Source of the DNA: Aquisediminimonas profunda
Lineage (GTDB): Bacteria; Pseudomonadota; Alphaproteobacteria; Sphingomonadales; Sphingomonadaceae
Assembly (NCBI RefSeq): GCF_019443285.1
Contig: NZ_CP080327.1
Span: forward strand, 2,972,001 to 3,036,000
DNA: 64,000 nucleotides
Reading direction: 5' to 3'
The notes beneath the pieces are model-generated. The model had not been told where the DNA came from and did not search any database. It saw only the letters and a program-made list of their open reading frames with translations. Of this stretch, positions 17,908-25,531 are shown in pieces; position 1 is the first letter of the stretch, and each line of letters opens with the position of its first letter. The translations under genes were made by a program, and so were the position numbers.

Positions 17908-19064
17908 TGAAAGCTGTTGTCTGCCAGAATGGCGAGCTTCGCGTCGAGGACTTGCCCGAACCGATCCCGCAGAAGGGCCATGCCTTGCTCAAGGTCCTGC
18001 GCTGCGGGATCTGCGGATCGGACCTGCACATGCGCCACCACTGCGACGAGCTGAAGGCGGTCAACGACCGGGTCGGCTATCCGGCGCTGCCTTCGTCCAA
18101 GGACGCATTTGTGTTCGGCCACGAAATCTGCGCCGAAGTGCTCGATTACGGTCCCGGCTCCAAGCGCAAGCTCAGGTCCGGCACCCGAGTGGTCGCGCCG
18201 CCTGTGGTGCGCTGGGGAGGTGAGATTGACATGGCCGGGCTCTCGACGCGTTCGAACGGCGGCTATGCCGAACGGATGCTGCTTGACGAGTTGGTGTTGA
18301 TGCCGGTGCCCAACGGGCTTTCGGCGGACATGGCGGCGCTAACCGAACCTATGGCGGTCGCCTGGCACGCGGTCCGGCGCGGTGACGTGAAGAAGAAGGA
18401 CGTCGCGGTGGTAATCGGCTGCGGCCCCGTCGGGTTGGGGGTGATCGCAATCCTGAAGGCGCGAGGAGTCGGAACGGTGATCGCCAGCGATTTCTCGCCT
18501 GGTCGGCGGGCACTTGCCAAGGCCTGTGGCGCTGATGTGGTGATCAATCCGCGCGAAGGTTCGCCCTATTCCAGCTGGGAGGAATACGGCTGGATTACAA
18601 CTTTTGGCGGGCTGCTCCAAATGGGGGTTGAAACCCGCGAGACGCTCGAGAAAGCCCCAATACCCTGGTGGACGGCTTGGCGTTTGGCCGAAGTGCTGGG
18701 AGCGGGGCCCAAACGTCCGGTGGTGTTCGAATGCGTAGGCGTGCCGGGTATTCTCAATCAGATCATCACTGGCGCGCCCTTGTTCTCACGTGTCGTTGTG
18801 GTGGGGGTATGCATGCAGAATGATACGATAGAGCCGGCCATTGCCATCCAGAAGGAAGTCGAATTGCGTTTCGTATTCGGCCACTCGCCACTCGAATATC
18901 GCGACGCGCTGCACATGATCGCCGATGGCAAGGTACGCTGCGAACCGATGGTCACCGGCGTGGTCGGCCTTGATGGGGTCGAAGGTGCCTTTGCCGCACT
19001 CGGAGATCCTGAAATGCACGCCAAGATCCTGATAGATCCGGCAAGGAAAGCCTCAGGGACCTGA
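17907..19064 (+). CDS. Zinc-dependent alcohol dehydrogenase (MDR family)
   Basis: A 385-residue MDR dehydrogenase that would oxidise an alcohol with NAD(P). The catalytic zinc ligands are visible in GICGSDLHMRHH and FGHEICAEV, and the Rossmann motif is VVIGCGPVGLGVIAILKARG. The cysteine cluster that binds the structural zinc in horse-liver-type enzymes is absent from the usual loop (VVAPPVVRWGGEID), which is known for some MDR subgroups. An insertion near residues 215-265 (SPYSSWEEYG to AEVLGAGPK) is longer than usual. It starts at ATG 17907, overlapping the previous stop, and closes module C. Confidence 0.87.
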   Translation: MKAVVCQNGELRVEDLPEPIPQKGHALLKVLRCGICGSDLHMRHHCDELKAVNDRVGYPALPSSKDAFVFGHEICAEVLDYGPGSKRKLRSGTRVVAPPVVRWGGEIDMAGLSTRSNGGYAERMLLDELVLMPVPNGLSADMAALTEPMAVAWHAVRRGDVKKKDVAVVIGCGPVGLGVIAILKARGVGTVIASDFSPGRRALAKACGADVVINPREGSPYSSWEEYGWITTFGGLLQMGVETRETLEKAPIPWWTAWRLAEVLGAGPKRPVVFECVGVPGILNQIITGAPLFSRVVVVGVCMQNDTIEPAIAIQKEVELRFVFGHSPLEYRDALHMIADGKVRCEPMVTGVVGLDGVEGAFAALGDPEMHAKILIDPARKASGT

Positions 19065-19130
19065 ATGATACCCTCAGTGATATCGCGACCCCTCACCGCT
19101 TGGCGCACCTCAGAGCGCGGCGTGCAGCTT

Positions 19131-19313
19131 ATGTCTTCCTCGCCGGCCTTGCCCTATGTGCGGCGCGTCGTTCGGCCAGCTTTTCTGGCACCCGATCTTC
19201 AGCGCGCGACCCCCGGCGGCCGCCAGCCGCCTTCGCTCACGCTTAAGCGGCTGATGTACATGGACATGCCCTTCTCCTTGACCGACCAAAAGGCCAAGAT
19301 CGCACGAGTCTGA
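19131..19313 (+). pseudogene. C-terminal fragment of a large serine recombinase (resolvase/invertase family)
   Basis: The 60 codons up to TGA 19313 encode AFLAPDLQRATPGGRQPPSL and then LTLKRLMYMDMPFSLTDQ, a good match to the C-terminal tail common in alphaproteobacterial serine site-specific recombinases (..APDIvqAIldGRQPpgLTarrLm...pl.W..Q). The catalytic serine domain and the zinc-ribbon are not present upstream, where the alcohol dehydrogenase gene ends. It is therefore a truncated remnant. It marks the left side of the repeat-bracketed amidohydrolase region. Confidence 0.7.
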
Positions 19314-19514
19314 TGTGCGATGTTATGTCACTTGAATTGCCTGTTCAGTGCTACAAAGTTCCCTGTCTTTGCCCCTAAATTGTCCTGTTATCGCAAATGA
19401 CAGAAAGTGGATTCTTGTCCGCAAAAGGCTTTGGACCAGCCTGTTATCTTAATGCGCCTTGTCGAAACGATGATTTCCGGCCTGTCTGGCAGAGAAAGCG
19501 ACGCTAGAATGGAC

Positions 19515-19808
19515 CAATTACGAAGGCGAGATCGTTCTCCAGTTCCCCTCCTCGCCGCAGAACTGCGCGGAAGCGCGCGGGTTACTCGCCCGTTTGCAAG
19601 GCGCTTTCTGATTTGACGGAATAACTGGCGGTGCTGTCAGCTGAATGCGAACTCGTCTCTGGTTGCCGTAAGCACCGCTAACTCGATCTCTCGTTAAGCC
19701 ACAAGATTCTGCCGCTCAGCGAGGGCCGCTGAGCGTCTCCGCTTGCAACCCTGCCCTACCTCTCATGCGGTCTCCCTGCCAACCGGTGCATTCGCTTTGA
19801 CAGTGCCG
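19515..19808 (+). repeat. R1 repeat, full copy (head and tail segments)
   Basis: The head segment (19515-19744) aligns to 21853-22078: CAATTACGAAGGCGAG, CAGAACTGCGC, GGCGGTGCTGTCAG, GAACT(C/T)GTCTCTGG and a hairpin CGCTCAGCG/CGCTGAGCG followed by TCTCCGCTT. In the second copy the hairpin loop differs while the stem is kept. The tail segment (19749-19807) aligns to 4381-4440. The copy ends in TTTGACAGTGCCG, which recurs inverted at 21637-21649 on the other side of the amidohydrolase gene. GGCGGTGCTGTCAG near 19629 is itself an imperfect inverse of the end sequence, so the right half resembles a small inverted-repeat element. Confidence 0.65.
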
Positions 19809-19844
19809 ACTGCAGAAGTTTACCTGACAACACCCGCCAACGGC

Positions 19845-21593
19845 CTATCGCTGATAAACCACCTTGCCGCTGACGATGGTCGCCAGGATCCTGCCGGCCA
19901 GGATTTTTTCCGGCGCGGTCGCGGCAAGGGCGAAGGGATCAATATCCATGACTGTCAGATCAGCCCATCGGCCCATGGCAATGATCCCCGTCTGGTCTTC
20001 GCGGAAGGCGGCATAGGCCGCCCAGCTGGTATAGGCCCGGATCGCTTCTTCGATCGTCAGCCGTTGCTCGGGATACCATCCGCCGGGGGGCTGAAGCTGC
20101 TTGTCCTGGCGGGTGATCGCGGCATGGAGGCCATAGAAGATGCTGTGGTCGGAACCCGGATTGTCGGCATTGAAGGTCAGTCGCGCGCCGTCACGGCGCA
20201 ACGTGCGCCAGGCATAGGCGCCAAGGATGCGCTGCGGGCCGAGGCGATCTTCGGCCCAGGTCTTGTCCTCCACCGCGTGAGGCGGTTCCATTGAGGCAAT
20301 CACGCCCAGCCGGGCAAAGCGCGGCTGGTCTTCTGGGGAGATGACCTGGGCGTGTTCGATCCGATGGCGGTTGCGTGCGGTGTCGGGATCGGCCTTGAAC
20401 TCCGCCTCAAGGAAATCGAGCACTTCGCGGTTGCCCGCATCGCCGATGGCATGAATCCCTAGCTGGAAGCCGGCCTTCATCGCCTCTCTGGCCAAATCAT
20501 GGTCAAAGCCATAACCGCCACCGCTGATCCCGCGGTGGCCGGGCTTGTCGGTATAGTCGCCCAGCAGCCGCGCCCCGCGCGATCCCAGCGCGCCGTCGTA
20601 ATAAGCCTTTACCGCGCGCGTGACGAGCATGCTGTCACTGTCCCGGTCCGGCCCCCTGGCGATCCACTGCCGCATCAAGGGCGGGTCGCGCAGCGAGAGC
20701 ATGGCATAGACCCGGATCGGCAGGCGGTGCTGGTCCTCCAGCTGCTGGAGTGCGGCCATCGCTTGGCTGCCCGCACCGGCCTCGTGGACCGTGACATAGC
20801 CGTCGGTGGCCATCTGACCCAGGCCCTTAAGCGCATGGCGCGCGACAACCGCCTGCGGCTCCGGCGGCACCGCCGCTTCGACCATCGCCGCCGCGCGGTT
20901 CAGGAACAGGCCATTGGGCTGGCCATCCGTGCCCAGCCGCATCTCGCCCCCAACCGGAACTGGGCTGGCCTTGGTGATCTTGCCGGCATCGAGTGCGGCC
21001 TGGTTGGTCCAGATTGCAAAGCCGTGCAGACTGCGCAGCACCACCGGATGATCGGGCACCGCTGCGCTCAACTGCTGCTTGTCCGGATAGCGGTTAGCCC
21101 AGGCACCCTCGTCCCACCCGGCACCGAAGATCCATTCGCCCTTGGGGACGGACTTCGCCCGCTCGGCCACCAACGCAACCGCCTGCGCTTCGGTGGCGAC
21201 ATGGGTCAGGTCGACCGATTCCAGCTTGGCGCCCAGTTCGATGAAATGGGTATGGGAATCGACCAGCCCGGGGATCACGGTCGCGCCGTTGAGATCGATC
21301 ACCCGGGTCCGCTTGCCGCGCAGCGCCAGCGCCCCCTTGTCGCTGCCGACATAGACGATCTTTCCGCCGCGGATCGCCACCGCTGCGGCATCGGGGTGCC
21401 ACTTGCCGTTTGTGTAGGGCGCATCGGGCGCAGGCTTGCCTTCGAGCGCGGGCTCGCCCCAGCGCAGCGTATAGACCTGGGCGTCGGTCAGGATCAGATC
21501 CGCACCGCCGAAATCAGCCTTGGCCGTTGACGGGGGAGCACTGACGGAGATCAGGAAGACGCCGAGCAAGCTTGCGAACAGACCCGCCTTCAT
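19845..21593 (-). CDS. Exported amidohydrolase (amidohydrolase-3 / YtcJ-like)
   Basis: A 582-residue metal-dependent hydrolase with a signal peptide (about 1-25, ending STAKA). The first metal-binding motif is H114-T-H116 in VDSHTHFIELG; later blocks FQLGIHAIGDAGN and RIEHAQVISPED match the amidohydrolase-3 family. Such proteins hydrolyse amides, carbamates or N-substituted amino acids; the substrate is unknown. It stands alone, with R1 sequence on both sides and inward-facing 13-bp inverted repeats just outside the gene, so it may have arrived as a unit. The start ATG 21593 fits the signal peptide. Confidence 0.85.
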   Translation of the reverse strand: MKAGLFASLLGVFLISVSAPPSTAKADFGGADLILTDAQVYTLRWGEPALEGKPAPDAPYTNGKWHPDAAAVAIRGGKIVYVGSDKGALALRGKRTRVIDLNGATVIPGLVDSHTHFIELGAKLESVDLTHVATEAQAVALVAERAKSVPKGEWIFGAGWDEGAWANRYPDKQQLSAAVPDHPVVLRSLHGFAIWTNQAALDAGKITKASPVPVGGEMRLGTDGQPNGLFLNRAAAMVEAAVPPEPQAVVARHALKGLGQMATDGYVTVHEAGAGSQAMAALQQLEDQHRLPIRVYAMLSLRDPPLMRQWIARGPDRDSDSMLVTRAVKAYYDGALGSRGARLLGDYTDKPGHRGISGGGYGFDHDLAREAMKAGFQLGIHAIGDAGNREVLDFLEAEFKADPDTARNRHRIEHAQVISPEDQPRFARLGVIASMEPPHAVEDKTWAEDRLGPQRILGAYAWRTLRRDGARLTFNADNPGSDHSIFYGLHAAITRQDKQLQPPGGWYPEQRLTIEEAIRAYTSWAAYAAFREDQTGIIAMGRWADLTVMDIDPFALAATAPEKILAGRILATIVSGKVVYQR

Positions 21594-21636
21594 ATCCGTT
21601 TACTCCCTGGCATGTTCGTCGTCAGATTATTTGAGA

Positions 21637-21649
21637 CGGCACTGTCAAA
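21637..21649 (-). repeat. Inverted copy of the R1 end sequence
   Basis: CGGCACTGTCAAA is the exact reverse complement of TTTGACAGTGCCG at 19796-19808. The two face each other across the amidohydrolase gene, like terminal inverted repeats of an 1.85-kb unit. With only 13 bp, and no flanking target duplication noticed, chance plus R1 spread cannot be excluded. Confidence 0.5.
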
Positions 21650-21789
21650 CCAACCAGAATCTGGTTCGTAGCCTCAGGTCTTAGCCGATCGAAGTGGTTT
21701 GGATCGACTGTTACATTAAGTCATTCATAGAACAAAAAGGGCCAAAATATGGAATGACGAGGGTCTTGGAATCCGACTAACCAATTTGG

Positions 21790-22078
21790 AAAACGGCGGT
21801 GCATTTGCTCTGACAGTGCCTGATGGCGGCATCCCGGGCGGGACACTTGGGGCAATTACGGAGGCGAGGTTGTTCTCCCGCCACCGTCCACGCCCCAGAA
21901 CTGCGCAGAACCGCGCGGCTTCTAAGCCGATCCTCGAGACACTCTCTGATATCAGAGACTTAATGGCGGTGCTGTCAGTCCGATATGAACTTGTCTCTGG
22001 CAAGGTTGCGCGGGCCAAACCAAATCGATCGTCAATCACCGCGCACCGCTCAGCTGGCCATGCTGAGCGCCTCCGCTT
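21790..22078 (+). repeat. R1 repeat, second copy, running into the LLM gene
   Basis: It begins with a tail-type piece GGTGCATTTGCTCTGACAGTGCC (21798-21820) and continues with the head segment 21853-22078, in the same orientation as the copy at 19515. The hairpin GCTCAGC/GCTGAGC (22049-22069) and the CTCCGCTT block overlap the 3' end of the luciferase-like gene and supply its last codons and its stop. Confidence 0.6.
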
Positions 22079-23192
22079 TCACTCCGGGCAAGCTCACACG
22101 GGGTGCGACCTCCTTTGCGCAAAGCTCAAGCGAATGGAACCATTCGCCTGGATCATCGTAATAGTCGTGCGATTCAATCTGGAGCGTCCCCCACCCTCCG
22201 CATTTCGCGAACAGGTCGTTGAGCTTTTCCACCACGGTGTCTGGTGATCCGACAATGAAAACCTTGTCGACAAGGAACTCGAGGTCCGCGTCCAGAACGT
22301 CAATTCCGTGATCTTTTGCGAAGCCATCCATCATGCCGAAGCGCTTCCAGATCGGGATAAGGTAGCGGTTGAAACAATAGCCAATCGGCCCTTCCATCAC
22401 GCGACGTTTCGCCTCGGCATCAGTGTCGGCGCAAAAGATCGTGTGCGAGACCGCATGGCGCTGCCGGTCTGGCGTGAAGCCCGCCTTGATGTTGGCTTCC
22501 GAATAGATTTCCCAATGCCGCTTGAGCGCATCGAGACCGGAGTAGATTGAAACAGGTTTGAAATTGCGTTCGCCAGCCAGCCGCATCGATGGCGAATTCG
22601 CGCTGAAGCCGGTGACGGCGAATTCGGGAAATGCGCCGCCCCAAGGCGAATAGTTCGCCAGCTTGTGCTGCTCATCTTCCTCGGTCACAGCCTCTTCCTC
22701 TTCGGGAAAACCGGCACTCCAGTATTTGCCTTCGAAGAAGAAGGGTTCGCGCTTCCATATCTTTTCCATGATGGAAAGAGATTCGCGGACCATGTCATTG
22801 AGGTGCTCCGTGTTCTGATCCTCCTCCTTGATGCCGTGCATATAGGAGGCCAGAGGATAGGCGCCTGCACCGATACCCATGAAATAACGGCCCTCGAGAA
22901 TCTGGGAAAGCCAGCCCACGGTCATGGCGAGCTTGGTCGGATTGTGATGGGGCAGAATGTGCGCCATCGGAGCGAACTTGATGTTCTTCGTCTGCAGCGC
23001 CGCCGCCGCCATGATCAGTTCGGGGTTCGGGATATTTTCCCAGATCTGCGACGCGTGTTCCGAGATCATCATCGTCGTGAACCCGATCTTGTCGCAGGCA
23101 ATCGAGCTTTGCACGCCCCATTCGAAAGTCTGACGGGCCGTCCTTCCCGGACGCATATAGGGGTGGAAAATGAGTCCTGTGTCCATCGCCAT
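22050..23192 (-). CDS. LLM-class flavin-dependent monooxygenase 1
   Basis: A 380-residue luciferase-like TIM-barrel oxygenase that would use reduced FMN supplied by a separate reductase. Family blocks are MMISEHASQIWENIPNPELIM, FAPMAHILPHHNPTKLAM and GRYFMGIGAGAYP. It is related to the LLM protein at 34466 (shared WENIP, KFAPMAH, LEGRYF, AGERNF/Y) and, like it, resembles type II Baeyer-Villiger monooxygenases of the diketocamphane type. It is divergent from a TetR gene; the 157-bp intergenic region holds two TAAGCCA palindromes and one TCAAC-N6-GTTGA palindrome. The last ten codons overlap an R1 repeat, so the C-terminal tail may be foreign. Confidence 0.88.
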   Translation of the reverse strand: MAMDTGLIFHPYMRPGRTARQTFEWGVQSSIACDKIGFTTMMISEHASQIWENIPNPELIMAAAALQTKNIKFAPMAHILPHHNPTKLAMTVGWLSQILEGRYFMGIGAGAYPLASYMHGIKEEDQNTEHLNDMVRESLSIMEKIWKREPFFFEGKYWSAGFPEEEEAVTEEDEQHKLANYSPWGGAFPEFAVTGFSANSPSMRLAGERNFKPVSIYSGLDALKRHWEIYSEANIKAGFTPDRQRHAVSHTIFCADTDAEAKRRVMEGPIGYCFNRYLIPIWKRFGMMDGFAKDHGIDVLDADLEFLVDKVFIVGSPDTVVEKLNDLFAKCGGWGTLQIESHDYYDDPGEWFHSLELCAKEVAPRVSLPGVKAEALSMAS

Positions 23193-23218
23193 ATCAAACT
23201 CTCCTGCCGAATCATTAT

Positions 23219-23234
23219 TAAGCCAACTGGCTTA
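23219..23234 (+). promoter_or_regulatory. Palindromic operator TAAGCCA-N2-TGGCTTA, LLM1 side
   Basis: TAAGCCAACTGGCTTA is a perfect 7+2+7 palindrome 27 bp upstream of the LLM1 start. The same palindrome with a different 2-bp centre lies 114 bp away beside the TetR start. TetR-type repressors typically bind such sites in the region between themselves and the divergent gene, so the adjacent TetR protein is the likely ligand. Confidence 0.7.
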
Positions 23235-23269
23235 GAGATGAGCCACACACATCCTGTCGTCAACTCTTT

Positions 23270-23285
23270 TCAACATTGGCGTTGA
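23270..23285 (+). promoter_or_regulatory. Palindrome TCAAC-N6-GTTGA (site A)
   Basis: TCAACATTGGCGTTGA matches the 5+6+5 palindrome also found at 30744, 31366, 36812 and 36882. It lies between the two TAAGCCA operators, so LLM1 and the first TetR gene may answer to two repressors. Its arms do not extend beyond 5 bp, so it is the weakest of the five. Confidence 0.5.
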
Positions 23286-23332
23286 TAAATTGCTCAAAAG
23301 CCTGACGGGAATCATTGACCGGCGTCACAGTG

Positions 23333-23348
23333 TAAGCCAAATGGCTTA
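23333..23348 (+). promoter_or_regulatory. Palindromic operator TAAGCCA-N2-TGGCTTA, TetR side
   Basis: TAAGCCAAATGGCTTA ends one base before the TetR ATG at 23350. This leaves no room for a Shine-Dalgarno sequence, so the TetR mRNA may be leaderless or the true start may lie downstream. Repressor bound here would block its own promoter. Confidence 0.7.
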
Positions 23349-23349
23349 A

Positions 23350-24006
23350 ATGGACACCCGCATATCGATTCCTGCCTTGAATCCAGCAGTGTCTGCAGAC
23401 AGCGACCCGAAGACTGCCCTGATCCTGGCAGCGGAGATTGCCTTTGCGCGCGATGGCATCGAGGGAGCCTCGCTCAGGGAAATCGCGGCACGTTCAGGGC
23501 AACGAAATCATCACGCCGTCCAATATCATTTCGGCACACGCGAGGCCCTTGTTCAGGCGGTGTTCGACTATCGCATGGACCAAATGGAGGCCGCGCGCGC
23601 GGCAATGCTCCGTGCCGCCCGCGAGACCGGGCGGATCGACACAACTCGCGCAATCGTGGAAGCTATTTTTCTACCCCAGATCGCATTGATCGACGAATTC
23701 GGCGACCATTCCTACGCCGCTTTCCTCAACCAGTACCTGCTGCGCTATCAGGGCAAGAGGTTCGGCGAGTTTGGCGAGCGCCGTGCTCAGCATCTGGACG
23801 AAATCCTGCACTTGCTTCGGATGCGCATGCCGGATTTGCCCGACCCTGCCGCACAGCGCCGGCTGATCACCGCCTGCTTCATGTTCCTCAACATTCTCAA
23901 CATCCATCTGCGCGCGAGCGACTCCGCAGAGGAAAATTTCGAGGTCGCCGTCAACGACACGATCGACCAGATCGTTCTGACGATGGAAGCCCCATACACG
24001 CCGTAA
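23350..24006 (+). CDS. TetR/AcrR-family regulator 1
   Basis: A 218-residue repressor with an N-terminal helix-turn-helix (about residues 25-70: ALILAAEIAFARDGIEGASL, then EIAARSG and AVQYHFGTREAL) and an all-helical ligand domain. No Shine-Dalgarno precedes ATG 23350; a palindromic operator abuts it. A downstream GTG near 23389 also lacks one. It is divergent from LLM1 and convergent with the SnoaL-like gene at 24019. It probably represses LLM1 and itself and is released by a pathway intermediate. Confidence 0.88.
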   Translation: MDTRISIPALNPAVSADSDPKTALILAAEIAFARDGIEGASLREIAARSGQRNHHAVQYHFGTREALVQAVFDYRMDQMEAARAAMLRAARETGRIDTTRAIVEAIFLPQIALIDEFGDHSYAAFLNQYLLRYQGKRFGEFGERRAQHLDEILHLLRMRMPDLPDPAAQRRLITACFMFLNILNIHLRASDSAEENFEVAVNDTIDQIVLTMEAPYTP

Positions 24007-24018
24007 CGGAACGCTGCC

Positions 24019-24429
24019 CTATCCGCCGAAGAATGTGTCCTTGGCGTGCTGTGTATCCATATATTCCCTCACATCACCGATCTTTCCGCCCCGGATCGTG
24101 ATCAGGAAATGATATTGGCAGTCATAGACCCGGCCATCGAGCATTTCGGCAAAGCCCTGTGCCTCGACTGCGACCTTGTCCCCCTCGGCAATCATTCCGG
24201 TCGGCGTAATGCGCAGCGCTCCTGCCTTGTATCCGGCATTGGCACCCAGCAGCAACGGCGCAAGCCCGGCAGCCGTATAGGTTCCGGACATGCCCTCCAG
24301 CTTGCCCGAAACCCACCATGTGCCGTCGTCAGCCATCGCTGCGATGATTGCCGGAACATTGCCGCTCGAGAATGTTTCGAAAAACTCCGCAACCAGTGCC
24401 TTGTTCGCTTGAGCATTTGTGTCAGTCAT
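24019..24429 (-). CDS. SnoaL/NTF2-like protein 1
   Basis: A 136-residue protein of the SnoaL-like/nuclear transport factor 2 fold (FFETFSSGNVPAIIAAMADDGTWWVSGKLEGMSGTY). The fold serves as isomerase, cyclase, epoxide hydrolase or scaffold, and no catalytic set is certain here. ATG 24429 gives an 8-bp overlap with the upstream ribBX gene (coupled translation); the longer frame to 24474 would lie inside it. It is the last gene of the minus-strand operon 28103-24019. Confidence 0.78.
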   Translation of the reverse strand: MTDTNAQANKALVAEFFETFSSGNVPAIIAAMADDGTWWVSGKLEGMSGTYTAAGLAPLLLGANAGYKAGALRITPTGMIAEGDKVAVEAQGFAEMLDGRVYDCQYHFLITIRGGKIGDVREYMDTQHAKDTFFGG

Positions 24430-25531
24430 CACTTCCCTTCCGGATCGGAATACGGCCGGTGAGCTGAAGGCCAAAACCCTCCAGCGCCGCCATCTTGCTC
24501 GTGCTTGATGTCAGCAGCGTCATTTTGCCGACGCCCAGGTCCTTCAATATCTGGGCGCCGATACCATAGTCGCGTTCGCTCGCCCGATTGGCATAGTCGC
24601 GGCGTCCGCCCATGACCCGGCGCGAGATGGAGTGCGGATCGGGATCCTGCACAAACACTGCCGCGACGGGCCCCTCGTGCGCAGAAAGCTGCCTCAGGGC
24701 CGTGTCGACATAATCGGGATGGGCGCTGCGATATCCCAAAAGATCAGCCGTCAGGTCAAACTGGTGGACGCGGACAAGCGTATCGCAATCGGCGCGGATG
24801 TCGCCGCGGACCAGCGCGACATGTTCGCCGCGGTCGAGCAGGTCACGATAGACCTTGAGAATGAACCCGCTTCCATAGTGGCTGTCGAACGGACCCGTTG
24901 CCACACATTCAACCAGCTTTTCAGACTTCCTGCGCCACTGGATAAGGTCAGCGATCGTGCCGATCTTCATGCCGTGCTTTTCGGCGAAAGGAAGCAGATC
25001 GGGAAGGCGGGCCATTGTCCCGTCCTCGTTCATCACTTCGCAGATGACGCCAGCAGGAAACAGGCCGGCGAGCCGCGAGATGTCAACGGCCGCTTCGGTA
25101 TGCCCGGCGCGGAACAGCACGCCGCCCTCGCGCGCGACAAGCGGAAAGACGTGGCCGGGCGTCACAATATCGGCAGGACCGAATTGCGGATTGATCGCCA
25201 CGGAAATCGTCCGCGCCCGATCATAGGCCGAAATTCCGGTTGTGACGCCCTCACGCGCCTCGATCGAAACCGTAAAGGCGGTGCCGTGACCCGAGCGGTT
25301 GTCCTGTGTCATTGGCGGCAATTTCAGCTGCTTGGCGCGATCCTCCGTGATCGCAAGACAAATGAGCCCTCGTGCATATTTCGCCATGAGCATGATGCGC
25401 TCAGGCGTGGCAAATTGTGCCGGGACGATGATATCGCCCTCATTTTCCCGATCGTCAGCGTCGACCAGAATGTAGGGTCGGCCATTGCGGGCCTCTTCAA
25501 TGATCTCTTCAATTGACGCGATGCCGCTCAT
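24422..25531 (-). CDS. ribBX: RibBX: DHBP synthase fused to a degenerate GTP cyclohydrolase II domain
   Basis: A 369-residue two-domain protein. The N-terminal domain (about 1-200) is 3,4-dihydroxy-2-butanone-4-phosphate synthase with the acidic motif DDRENEGD (residues 26-33), the block VTPGHVFPL and RAGHTEAAVD; it makes the four-carbon precursor of riboflavin from ribulose 5-phosphate. The C-terminal half has the GTP cyclohydrolase II fold, but the zinc-site region reads RVHQFDLTADLLGY (from R254) and none of the three zinc cysteines is kept, so GTP hydrolysis is unlikely. This is the RibBX arrangement known in alphaproteobacteria. Starts by ATGA overlap with the flavin reductase gene, in a cluster rich in flavin monooxygenases. 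Confidence 0.85.
   Translation of the reverse strand: MSGIASIEEIIEEARNGRPYILVDADDRENEGDIIVPAQFATPERIMLMAKYARGLICLAITEDRAKQLKLPPMTQDNRSGHGTAFTVSIEAREGVTTGISAYDRARTISVAINPQFGPADIVTPGHVFPLVAREGGVLFRAGHTEAAVDISRLAGLFPAGVICEVMNEDGTMARLPDLLPFAEKHGMKIGTIADLIQWRRKSEKLVECVATGPFDSHYGSGFILKVYRDLLDRGEHVALVRGDIRADCDTLVRVHQFDLTADLLGYRSAHPDYVDTALRQLSAHEGPVAAVFVQDPDPHSISRRVMGGRRDYANRASERDYGIGAQILKDLGVGKMTLLTSSTSKMAALEGFGLQLTGRIPIRKGSDD

Larger units (their letters stand above)
19065..19844. other. Gene-poor stretch with mobile-element debris
   Basis: No intact gene was found here. The left part holds a fragment of a serine recombinase (19131-19313). The middle (19320-19515) has short direct similarities such as TTCCCTGTCTTTGCCCC and TTGTCCTGTTATCG but no reading frame I trust. 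The right part is an R1 repeat ending 37 bp before the amidohydrolase stop. It looks like a scar left by past insertion and recombination. Confidence 0.6.

Noticed and set aside
20499-21530. A 343-codon plus-strand open frame
   Set aside because: Antisense to the exported amidohydrolase, whose signal peptide and metal motifs are clear.
18800-23350. CRISPR-like pattern from the palindromes and repeats
   Set aside because: Copies are few, irregularly spaced and lie in promoters or next to mobile debris; there is no regular repeat-spacer array and no cas gene.
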